Positions 17,360 through 25,466 of a stretch of 64,000 nucleotides of DNA are shown piece by piece. Within the stretch, counting starts at the first letter, position 1; each line of letters opens with the position of its first letter. Made by a program: the position numbers and the translations under genes. The DNA is from CAYPNF01 sp964411985 (GTDB lineage Bacteria; Verrucomicrobiota; Verrucomicrobiia; Limisphaerales; J093), in the NCBI GenBank assembly GCA_964411985.1, contig CAYPNF010000009.1:124001-188000 (forward strand). Direction: 5' to 3'. The notes beneath the pieces are model-generated. The model had not been told where the DNA came from. It worked only from the letters and a program-made list of their open reading frames with translations, and made no database searches.

Positions 17360-19443
17360 AAGCCGGTTTGCCGAAAAAGAGCCAGGCTGAGCCAGGGGGC
17401 AGCCATCCCCTTGGCGCGAGCCTCCGCCACGGGGGCGTCAACTTCAGCCTCTTCTCTCGCTCCGCTGCCCGCGTGGAACTCCTGCTCTTTGACCGGGTGG
17501 ACGACGCCCGGCCTAGTCGTGTCTTCGAGTTGGATCCGTACCTGAACCGGACCTATCATTACTGGCACGTGTTTGTCCCGGGCGTGAAGGCGGGCCAGAT
17601 TTATGGCTTTCGCGTTGAAGGGCCTTTCGACTTGGGGCGGGGCTTTCGATTCGATCCAACCAAAGTGTTGCTGGACCCGTATGGCCTGGCGGTGATGGTG
17701 CCGCCCAAGTATAGCCGCGACGCAGCTACCCTGGCTGGGGACAACACGGCAGCCGCCATGAAGAGTGTGGTGGTCGACCCTGCTGCTTACGATTGGGAAG
17801 GCGATGAACCCCTGCGCCGCCCCTGTGCGCAGACTATCATCTACGAGATGCACGTGCGCGGTTTCACTCGCCACCCCAGTTCTGGTGTCAGCGAAGGCAA
17901 GCGCGGCACCTACGCCGGGCTCATCGAGAAAATTCCCTACCTGCAAGAGCTCGGCATCACGGCGGTGGAACTGTTGCCGGTCTTTCACTTCGATTCCCAG
18001 GACGCTCCGTCAGGTCGTTTGAACTACTGGGGCTATGCCCCCATTTCCTTCTTCGCACCCCACGCCGCCTACAGTTCCCGCCAGGACCCGCTCGGCCCCG
18101 TGGATGAATTTCGCGACATGGTGAAGGCCCTCCATCGCGCAGGTATCGAGGTGATTCTCGACGTGGTCTTCAACCACACCGCCGAAGGCAACGAAGAAGG
18201 GCCCACGCTCTGCTATCGCGGCCTCGCAAACGACCTCTATTACATCCTCGAACCCGACCGCGCCAAGTACTCCAACTACACCGGTACCGGGAATACCATC
18301 AACGCCAACAACCCCATCGTGCGGCGCATGATCGTAGACAGTCTGCGTTACTGGGTAGCGGAGATGCACGTGGACGGTTTCCGCTTTGACCTTGCCTCCA
18401 TCCTGGCCCGCGACGCTCGCGGCCATGTTCTCCCCAACCCGCCCGTGTTGTGGGACATTGAATCCGATCCTCTGTTGGCGGGTACGAAATTGATCGCGGA
18501 GGCGTGGGACGCCGCTGGGCTCTACCAGGTGGGCAATTTCATCGGAGACAGTTGGAAAGAGTGGAACGGTCGTTTTCGCGACGACACCCGCGACTTTTTC
18601 CGGGGTGAGAAAGGGGCGCTCCGGCGTTTCGCGGACCGCATGATTGGCAGCCCGGAGATCTATGGGCACGAAGATCGCGAACCAGAACAGAGTATCAATT
18701 TTGTCACCTGCCATGACGGGTTCACTCTGAACGATCTTGTTTCCTACAACGAAAAGCATAACGAGGCGAATGGTGAGGGTAACCGCGACGGCGCGAATGA
18801 CAACCGGAGCTGGAACTGCGGCGTCGAGGGGCCGACCGAGGACTCTGCGATTGAGCGACTCCGCAACCGGCAGGTGAAGAACTTCTTGAGCGTTACGCTA
18901 CTTTCGATTGGCGTGCCGATGCTCCTTATGGGAGACGAGGTTCGCCAAACCCAAGGCGGCAATAACAACGCCTACTGCCAGGATAGTGAAATCAGTTGGT
19001 TCGACTGGGCACGGCTTCAGAAGCACGCAGATGTACACCGCTTCGTGAAGCTACTCACGGCGCGCCGGTTGTCGCGCGGGTTCGGGCACGAGCGCAAACG
19101 GACGAGTCTGAACCGCCTGATCCAGGACGCGTCGAAAACGTGGCACGGGGTCCGCCTGAATCAGCCTGACTGGAGCGACCACTCACACAGCGTTGGGTTC
19201 ACGGTGGAACTGCGTCAGGAAAAGATCTTGCTGCACCTCATCTTCAACGGTTTCTGGGAACCCCTCGACTTTGAGCTGCCCCCAGCCGGCAAGGATCCCT
19301 CGAACCACTGGAGGCGATGGATCGATACTGCGCTCGAGTCGCCCAACGACATCTTTCCCTGGCGGGAGGCTCCGCCGTTTTCGGGTTCTACCTACCGGGC
19401 TGAAGCCCGCTCGGTTGTGGCCCTTTACGTTCCCACCGACTGA
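17356..19443 (+). CDS. glgX: Glycogen debranching enzyme GlgX / isoamylase-type
   Basis: A 695-aa GH13 debranching enzyme that hydrolyses alpha-1,6 branches of phosphorylase-trimmed glycogen. An N-terminal CBM48-like domain (about 18-110) precedes the barrel. Catalytic elements are visible: DVVFNHTAEGN, DGFRFDLAS (nucleophile Asp), LIAEAWDAAG (acid Glu) and FVTCHDGFTLND (transition-state Asp). The GTG start overlaps the pyk stop by 4 nt. Length fits GlgX/TreX. It should act together with glycogen phosphorylase, which is encoded on the other strand 15 kb away. GlgX versus plain isoamylase cannot be fully separated by eye. Confidence 0.95.
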   Translation: MKAGLPKKSQAEPGGSHPLGASLRHGGVNFSLFSRSAARVELLLFDRVDDARPSRVFELDPYLNRTYHYWHVFVPGVKAGQIYGFRVEGPFDLGRGFRFDPTKVLLDPYGLAVMVPPKYSRDAATLAGDNTAAAMKSVVVDPAAYDWEGDEPLRRPCAQTIIYEMHVRGFTRHPSSGVSEGKRGTYAGLIEKIPYLQELGITAVELLPVFHFDSQDAPSGRLNYWGYAPISFFAPHAAYSSRQDPLGPVDEFRDMVKALHRAGIEVILDVVFNHTAEGNEEGPTLCYRGLANDLYYILEPDRAKYSNYTGTGNTINANNPIVRRMIVDSLRYWVAEMHVDGFRFDLASILARDARGHVLPNPPVLWDIESDPLLAGTKLIAEAWDAAGLYQVGNFIGDSWKEWNGRFRDDTRDFFRGEKGALRRFADRMIGSPEIYGHEDREPEQSINFVTCHDGFTLNDLVSYNEKHNEANGEGNRDGANDNRSWNCGVEGPTEDSAIERLRNRQVKNFLSVTLLSIGVPMLLMGDEVRQTQGGNNNAYCQDSEISWFDWARLQKHADVHRFVKLLTARRLSRGFGHERKRTSLNRLIQDASKTWHGVRLNQPDWSDHSHSVGFTVELRQEKILLHLIFNGFWEPLDFELPPAGKDPSNHWRRWIDTALESPNDIFPWREAPPFSGSTYRAEARSVVALYVPTD

Positions 19444-19540
19444 AGCCCGAGATGGATTCCACATCCAAAGCGGCTGGAGTTGGATATGTTGTATTCAGTG
19501 GCTCCCCTCTTTTTTGGGAACTGGGGCGAAACGGAAAACC

Positions 19541-20347
19541 ATGAAGATCGCAACACAGAATGGCACTTGGATAGCGCGTCTGGCAGCCGCCGTCTTGAGT
19601 TTCACCCTCGGTTCCGGTTTCGGGCATGCCGCTATCACGTTTTTCTTTAACGGTTCCCAAACAACGAACCTGGTGGACTCCGCAACCACCTCGGATACCC
19701 TCAGCAGCCAGGGATACTTGTTTACCCTGAGCCGTGACAAACTGTTCACCGGCGGGGTCGGGATGACCAATCCCATCGGACGAACGGTTCGGATTCCCTG
19801 GCCAAAGGGACTCGAGGCCCAGGCGGTGACTGCCGGGCCATCCCCTAGCGGGGCGACGATCACCATCAAGCGACAGGATGGCCAACCGTTCAGCATCGAG
19901 TCCTTCACCGGCAAACTCCTGGCCAACACGGCCGGTGCCGGCGGATCTTTCGAAATCATGCCGATGCTCAACGGGCAGGACGGTCTGCAGGATCCGCTTG
20001 CTTTGGATGCCACTGGGTACGCCGGAAACACATTCAGCTACGCAACCCCCTCGCTCACCGGCTTCGACACCTACACCATCAAGCTATACGTGGACTTTGC
20101 TCTCACCGCACTTACCGTGGTGGACGCCAGCCCGCCTGATCCCGTGCTGTCGATCTCAAGAGCCGGTGCCGGCTTGGTTGAAATATCCTGGCCGACGAAC
20201 GCTGTTGGATACTCCCTCGAAGCGGTGGCCCGCCTGCCGGCGACCCTCTGGCGTCCCGTCACCAATAGCCCATCCGTTAACGGCGACCTGTTTACGGTGC
20301 AGATGGAGACAACCGAATCGTGCCAAGTCTATCGCCTGCGGAAATAG
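19541..20347 (+). CDS. Secreted protein with Verrucomicrobia-type C-terminal domain
   Basis: A 268-aa exported protein. The ATG at 19541 gives a good signal peptide (MKIATQNGTWIARLAAAVL..., cleavage near GHA-A about 30); an open frame continues upstream inside glgX but is a shadow. The middle part is beta-rich with no family I recognise. The last 60-70 residues carry the pattern LSISRAGAGLVEISWPTN, then VGYSLEA, W.PVTN and a final YRLRK, which matches a short C-terminal domain found on many secreted proteins of Verrucomicrobia. Its role (sorting, surface attachment or only a fold cap) is not established. It follows glgX by 97 nt and ends 7 nt before the convergent oxidoreductase gene. Confidence 0.75.
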   Translation: MKIATQNGTWIARLAAAVLSFTLGSGFGHAAITFFFNGSQTTNLVDSATTSDTLSSQGYLFTLSRDKLFTGGVGMTNPIGRTVRIPWPKGLEAQAVTAGPSPSGATITIKRQDGQPFSIESFTGKLLANTAGAGGSFEIMPMLNGQDGLQDPLALDATGYAGNTFSYATPSLTGFDTYTIKLYVDFALTALTVVDASPPDPVLSISRAGAGLVEISWPTNAVGYSLEAVARLPATLWRPVTNSPSVNGDLFTVQMETTESCQVYRLRK

Positions 20348-20354
20348 AGCAACC

Positions 20355-21653
20355 TTAAAGCGACCACGGCCCTCGCATCGCCCGCGACATGCGGCGTGCT
20401 GCCGCTTCATTGCCCAAGATAGTCTCTTTGGCTGGATCCCACCGAATCTTACGCTCGCTGCGAATGGCGATGTCACCCAGATGACTCATGAAATCCGACT
20501 GCACCGCGGAATCAATGTTGCTGACCGGGGTGCGTCGCGTGCGCACGCAGTTCAGAAAATCGCGATAATGATGGTTTTCCTGCAGCAGATGCTTATCTCC
20601 GGGCTTGATCTGAACCTGGAGAAGTGACGCCGGTTCAGCCAGGATCCCGCCTCGCGATGCCGCGACCCAGCCCTCGGATCCGACAAACTTGGTCTGGTCG
20701 GAACCGGTCTTCATCGTGAACTCGACGCCGCTCGCGTAGCGGCCGCGGATATCCCAGTCCACCACCGTATCGAAGAGACCCGCCGCCGAGATGCGACCGG
20801 TGCCTTCGTATTCAACCGGAATGTGGGGATAACCCCAATGGGCAATATCCAGAGGATGAGCTCCCCAGCCGGCGATGAACCCGATCGCGTAATCATAAAT
20901 GTGCCATCGCCCGGTGCCAAAAACCCGGTCGGTTGTGAAAGGAGCGAAGGGTGCGGGCCCCAGCCAGAGATCATAGTCCAGTCCCTCGGGCACAGGTTGG
21001 GGAGTGGCACGCCCGCCGGTCTCCCCGTTGGGCGCCAGGACGTGGATGGCCTTCAGATCGCCCAGATAACCGTTGATGAGTAGTTCGCAGGCAAACCCGC
21101 AATGCTGGTTGAAGGAACGTTGCTGTGTGCCGTATTGGAATACCCTCCCGTGCGAATGAACGGCGGATCGCAGCACCTTGTTTTGCTCCATGGTGAGCCC
21201 TAGCGGCTTTTCCACGTAGAGGTCCTTTCCAGCCCGGATCGCGGCCAACGCCAGCGGTACATGCCAATGGTCCGGTGTGGCAATCACCACCGCGTCCACA
21301 TCCTTTCTTGCCAATAGCTCCCGGAAGTCGTTGTACGTCTGGCAACCTTGATATGTCTCCTGCCCACGCTGACTTGCGTAGTACTCATTCACCGTTCGAG
21401 CTGCGCCATCACGACGCTCGCGGATCGGATCACACACCGCCACGGTTTGTCCTTCCGCGAGTCCCATCATTCCCTGCAACAATCCTCCTCCCTGGCCCCC
21501 GACTCCAATGTGGCCAAGGGCCACCCTGTTGCTCGGTGCAGTCGCTCCGAACACGCTGGCGGGGACAATACTGGGCAACAGCAACCCGGCTCCCCCGCCG
21601 GCCAATGTCCGCTTTAGGAACTTCCGTCGGCTCGTGGTTATCATGGTAGTCAT
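20355..21653 (-). CDS. Tat-exported Gfo/Idh/MocA family oxidoreductase
   Basis: A 432-aa NAD(P)-dependent oxidoreductase of the glucose-fructose oxidoreductase type, acting probably on a sugar or inositol-like substrate. The N-terminus carries a twin-arginine signal (SRRKFLKRTLAGGGAG), so it is exported folded with its cofactor. The Rossmann segment VALGHIGVGGQGGG and the family motif EKPLGLTMEQNK (catalytic-site lysine) are present. The start at 21653 lies 19 nt after the stop of the ThuA/HEAT gene; the frame is open further upstream into that gene, but those residues do not look like part of the protein. A second protein of the same family lies at 50.7-52.1 kb, also next to a HEAT protein. 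Confidence 0.92.
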   Translation of the reverse strand: MTTMITTSRRKFLKRTLAGGGAGLLLPSIVPASVFGATAPSNRVALGHIGVGGQGGGLLQGMMGLAEGQTVAVCDPIRERRDGAARTVNEYYASQRGQETYQGCQTYNDFRELLARKDVDAVVIATPDHWHVPLALAAIRAGKDLYVEKPLGLTMEQNKVLRSAVHSHGRVFQYGTQQRSFNQHCGFACELLINGYLGDLKAIHVLAPNGETGGRATPQPVPEGLDYDLWLGPAPFAPFTTDRVFGTGRWHIYDYAIGFIAGWGAHPLDIAHWGYPHIPVEYEGTGRISAAGLFDTVVDWDIRGRYASGVEFTMKTGSDQTKFVGSEGWVAASRGGILAEPASLLQVQIKPGDKHLLQENHHYRDFLNCVRTRRTPVSNIDSAVQSDFMSHLGDIAIRSERKIRWDPAKETILGNEAAARRMSRAMRGPWSL

Positions 21654-21672
21654 TGGTTCTTGGGTGGATCGT

Positions 21673-24600
21673 TCAAGGAAGGAATTGGCCGCGAATCTCC
21701 AGTTCGCGAATGGCTGGGCTGGACCCATAATAGCCCTCGATCTTGAGTTCGAGGGTCTGGCATTCTACCCCGTTCAGCCCGACGGTAAGCCAGTTGTTGC
21801 GATACTCCGCCGACTGGACTTGTAACGCACGCTTTCCATCGCAGAGAACCTCGAAGTCCTTAGGGGCATAGTTCTGGTGCTGCCAGCCTTGAATTCTCAG
21901 GAGCATGACCTTGGCCCGTCTTTTCAGCTGCACTTTCAGAGCGTAGAGCTTTTGATTGTCTACCTCATCCCAATACGTTTGGGAATTTCCATCGATTGCG
22001 TTCGGCGCAGGCCCGCCCTGTCCGTCAGGAGACAAGCCGGTGGTGCTCGTCGCGGTGGCTCCTAGGCTCAGGTTCTGCAGGTCACTGAACTTCCACGTCA
22101 AAGCGGCGAGTCGGCCGGAGAGTGTCGGGTCGGCATTGTCCTTCATGAGCTTCTCCACCGCCGTTTTGGCAAGGCTGTTTTGACCGGCTTCCATGGCTTC
22201 CATCGCCTTCACCGCGGCGATCCGCGCCTCGCCCACCGTTTCGCCGTCACTCAGAAAATCAGTCAAGGCCGGGAAGCCGGCTCCTTGGGGCACTTCCCCC
22301 AAGGCGCTGAGCAGGATCCGCCTTTCAGCGACACTGGTTCCGGGCAAAAGTTGGGCGATTGCGGTCGCCACCTCTTTGGGGTTCTCTTTCGCCTGGGAGG
22401 CCAGGCGGAGCATTCCACGAAACGCCAGGGTACGCGACCGTGGGTCCTTCGTTTGGGAGGCGACCTTGCTGAGACTCTGGAATGCCGAGGGGTCAGGCCA
22501 CTCCGCCAGAAGCCGAAGAGCGGCCAGAGCCACTTCCTCCTTTTGCGAGCCTACCTCCGATTCAATCAACTTCAGGCCCTGGGCTCCCCCTGTCATCGCC
22601 GCCACGCTGAGCAGCCTCACCTTGACGGAGGGCTCCGCCTGCCCAAGCTCGACTTCCAAGGACTTCAAGTCGCCTCCTCTGCGGTAGATTTCCGCGAGTG
22701 CAGTCTCGATCGCCGTCGCTTCCGGCTCGGCAGCGCTGCGCAACGGATGGAGCAAGGTCGGCGTGGCCTCGAGAGTTCCCACCTTGGCTAATCCCTGGGC
22801 CGCTGCCGTCCTGACCGGGCTGGAATCCGACTTCAGAGCGCTCTGCAGCAGGCTCGAGAGTCCTTTCGGATTCCTTGCCACCAAGGCATCCAGCAGCACC
22901 ACCTGCAAAGACGGTCCGGCTCGTTCAAATTCCTGCTGGAGGACAGCGTCCACGCCCTCTCCGGGGAGCCTCGACAGGGCTCGGATAAGCTGGCGCCGGC
23001 TGTCATCGAGCGAAGTTCCCAGTGCCTGGAGGAGGGGGAGAACGGCCGAACCGTTCCCCAGGGAAGCTGCTGTATCTACGGCGACCACCCGCAACTCACC
23101 CGTGCTGGAGCGAACTAGTTCAAGAACCTGGGGCAGGGCTTCTTGTGCGCTCACCTCTACCAGGGCCGTCAGCAGGGCCACCTGGGTCTCGGGCGACAGC
23201 TGTGCCAGTTTGTCCACTGCCCGCAGGAGCGCCGCGCGATTGCAGCCAAGTTTCAAACCGCTTAAAGCCGCGTGCTGGACCGCCTCCTCGGGGCCCGAAA
23301 GCGCCTGAATCAAGTGATCACCCGTCTCCGGCCCAGGAACACTGGCGTCCAGCAGGAGAGCAGCTGTCCGGACTTCCACTGGTTCGCCGGGGGCAAGCCA
23401 CTGCGAGAGGAAGGCGCGCATGTGGGCCGCCTGACCGTTGGATGCCATCGATTGTGCCGCCGAAATCTGCGCGCGGCGCAACTCGAGCCGAGCCGGCTCA
23501 GCTATTCTCGTCTCAAGGGAACACAGCGCATCCAAGGCAGGTTTGCCGCCAATGCGGCCAAGGGCACGGCAAGCCGCTGTGCTGACCTGAACGTCAGTCG
23601 ATTTGGCCAATCTTGCGATCGTCGCAACAGACCCTGGTTCACCCCGGGCCGCCAGGGAGTTGAGAATGCTCACGCGTTGGCTAACAGAGTCACTGTCCAG
23701 AGCCTGGATCATGGCTCTTCGCGCCTCGGCTCCTGGAATGCGCTGCAGGGCTAGCAAGGCTTCCCCAAAGAGTTCGGGCGTGGAAAGTAGAGCTGCCAGC
23801 GCGGGAATCTCCCTCTTGGTGCCGATGAGGGACAACTGCTGGCAGAAGAGTTTCCTCGCTTCCAGTGTCGCTGACCGACTGGAAAGGCGCTTGGCAAGCT
23901 CCCTGCTGAGCGCGGGGGATCCTGCTGGACCCGTGCCTGCCACGAGGGACTCCAATTGCATCACATTCGTGCGATCCTCACCCCAGCGATAACCCTCAAC
24001 GGCATCCAATGCAGCGCGGAACAGAGCTGAATCGTCTGAGGCTTTTGCCGGGATGGTTACTTTACCCCGAGCTGCCCACTCGGTGCCACGGCGCAGGAGA
24101 ATCTGAAAACCGGCAGCTTCCATCGCGCGAGGGTCATGTCCCAGCACGAGGTTGAAGCATCGACCCTTCCCAAAGGTCGTGGTGAAGGCGACAGGTTCCT
24201 CCTTGCCACTTCCCCCCTTGGCCATATCGGAGAAGGCGGCTGCCAGGACATGGGGCGACCGAAGGGCCATTCGATGCCAAAGTTCGTCGGTGATACGAAA
24301 TGGCTCGATTCCTCGGGTGATGGGGTGGGTTGGATCGGCCAGCCGCACTTCAAAAGTGTGCACCGGCCCGTGGCCAGTCTCCTTGCCCCAGGTTCCACCA
24401 ATCAAATTGTGGTAGTCATCCCAATCGGGAAAGGAACTCCCTCCCGCATGCACGACGACCAACCCGCGTCCCTGGCGCACAAAGCCCAGGAAGGCCTCAC
24501 GTGCTTTGGCAGGCCACTCTTTGACGCCGGAGTCACCCCAGCTGTTCCAATTGCTCAGGAGCACGTCGAACCGATCGCCTGTTGCTGCATCGAAGCGTTC

Positions 24601-24822
24601 CGGATGTGGGTCCACCTCGACCGTAAAACGCCCATCCCTCCTGAGAATCGATTCGAGCTGCGTGGTGGTCGCTGCCCAATCATGATTGTTCTGCCCGGTT
24701 TGAATGAGGACGCGGATCGGTCTTTCGGCGGCCTGCGAGCTGCCCGCCCCAGAACCAACGAAGATCCACGCACAAACCGCAATCGGGACCGCCCAGAGCC
24801 TCTGACACAACATCAGTTTCAT
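21673..24822 (-). CDS. ThuA-like / HEAT-repeat / discoidin-like multidomain exported protein
   Basis: A 1049-aa exported protein. After a signal peptide (about 1-31) comes a ThuA/GATase-like domain (about 36-250; RVLIQTGQNNHDW, GRGLVVVHAGGSSFPDW, VAFTTTFGKGR), the type linked to trehalose and sugar utilisation. A long array of HEAT-like repeats follows (about 300-890; e.g. VSTAACRALGRIGGKPALDAL). The last 135 residues look like an F5/8 type C (discoidin) carbohydrate-binding domain (NAIDGNSQTYWDEVDNQKLY...LEIRGQF). It lies 10 nt after the thioesterase gene and 19 nt before the oxidoreductase gene. ThuA-HEAT arrangements are common in Planctomycetes and Verrucomicrobia; the substrate is not known. 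Confidence 0.85.
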   Translation of the reverse strand: MKLMLCQRLWAVPIAVCAWIFVGSGAGSSQAAERPIRVLIQTGQNNHDWAATTTQLESILRRDGRFTVEVDPHPERFDAATGDRFDVLLSNWNSWGDSGVKEWPAKAREAFLGFVRQGRGLVVVHAGGSSFPDWDDYHNLIGGTWGKETGHGPVHTFEVRLADPTHPITRGIEPFRITDELWHRMALRSPHVLAAAFSDMAKGGSGKEEPVAFTTTFGKGRCFNLVLGHDPRAMEAAGFQILLRRGTEWAARGKVTIPAKASDDSALFRAALDAVEGYRWGEDRTNVMQLESLVAGTGPAGSPALSRELAKRLSSRSATLEARKLFCQQLSLIGTKREIPALAALLSTPELFGEALLALQRIPGAEARRAMIQALDSDSVSQRVSILNSLAARGEPGSVATIARLAKSTDVQVSTAACRALGRIGGKPALDALCSLETRIAEPARLELRRAQISAAQSMASNGQAAHMRAFLSQWLAPGEPVEVRTAALLLDASVPGPETGDHLIQALSGPEEAVQHAALSGLKLGCNRAALLRAVDKLAQLSPETQVALLTALVEVSAQEALPQVLELVRSSTGELRVVAVDTAASLGNGSAVLPLLQALGTSLDDSRRQLIRALSRLPGEGVDAVLQQEFERAGPSLQVVLLDALVARNPKGLSSLLQSALKSDSSPVRTAAAQGLAKVGTLEATPTLLHPLRSAAEPEATAIETALAEIYRRGGDLKSLEVELGQAEPSVKVRLLSVAAMTGGAQGLKLIESEVGSQKEEVALAALRLLAEWPDPSAFQSLSKVASQTKDPRSRTLAFRGMLRLASQAKENPKEVATAIAQLLPGTSVAERRILLSALGEVPQGAGFPALTDFLSDGETVGEARIAAVKAMEAMEAGQNSLAKTAVEKLMKDNADPTLSGRLAALTWKFSDLQNLSLGATATSTTGLSPDGQGGPAPNAIDGNSQTYWDEVDNQKLYALKVQLKRRAKVMLLRIQGWQHQNYAPKDFEVLCDGKRALQVQSAEYRNNWLTVGLNGVECQTLELKIEGYYGSSPAIRELEIRGQFLP

Positions 24823-24832
24823 AAAGGAAAGG

Positions 24833-25318
24833 TCATACTCCTGAAGTTCGAATCCGGCGCAGCAGCTCTTTACGGGCTTCTACGCGCATCTTGGCATTCT
24901 CATATCGCCGCACTTCATCCGGGCTTTCAGGCTGTAACTGCGGGAGAGGTGTTGGACGTTCATCCTCTCCCAACGATACGAGAGTGACATAGGCGGTGGT
25001 GGCCCGGATCGATTGGCCCGTGTGCGGGTTCTCCCGGGTTACGAGCACCCCGACTTCCATGGAGGTTCGCCCTACGTAATTCGCCGACGCCTTGAGCACC
25101 ACATGCTCGCCGATGTGAATGGGGGCCAGGAAGGAGATCTGGTCGATGCCCACCGTGACCACCTCCCGCTCGCAGTGTCGCTGGGCCACCATCGCTGCCA
25201 CCATGTCGATAGACGAGAGAATGTGACCGCCAAAAGCAATCCCCGCAGGGTTGGCATGATGGGGCATGATGATGAAGCGGGTCTCCACCTGGCTTGCCCT
25301 TGGAGTTTTGATGCTCAT
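24833..25318 (-). CDS. Acyl-CoA thioesterase (hotdog fold, YciA-like)
   Basis: A 161-aa single-hotdog protein that hydrolyses acyl-CoA to free acid and CoA. The family signature PAGIAFGGHILSSIDMVAAMVA (about 25-46), carrying the catalytic Asp in the helix, and the ATTAYVTLVSL strand are clear. The C-terminal helix is rich in Arg/Glu. It is the first gene of a short minus-strand run (thioesterase, ThuA/HEAT, oxidoreductase) with gaps of 10 and 19 nt. A link to the sugar genes is not obvious; it may only share a promoter. Confidence 0.9.
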   Translation of the reverse strand: MSIKTPRASQVETRFIIMPHHANPAGIAFGGHILSSIDMVAAMVAQRHCEREVVTVGIDQISFLAPIHIGEHVVLKASANYVGRTSMEVGVLVTRENPHTGQSIRATTAYVTLVSLGEDERPTPLPQLQPESPDEVRRYENAKMRVEARKELLRRIRTSGV

Positions 25319-25466
25319 TCAGTGCGCGGTCTCTGCCGCGAGTGCCATCGTAGCGCCCCCGTCGGATTAGGGCAACCTCGGACGTTTTGCCAGGACCCGA
25401 AATCGCACTTCACGGTTGCCACGGAGTCCTGGAGGGATTAAGCCTTCCGTCCATCCACTTTTACCA

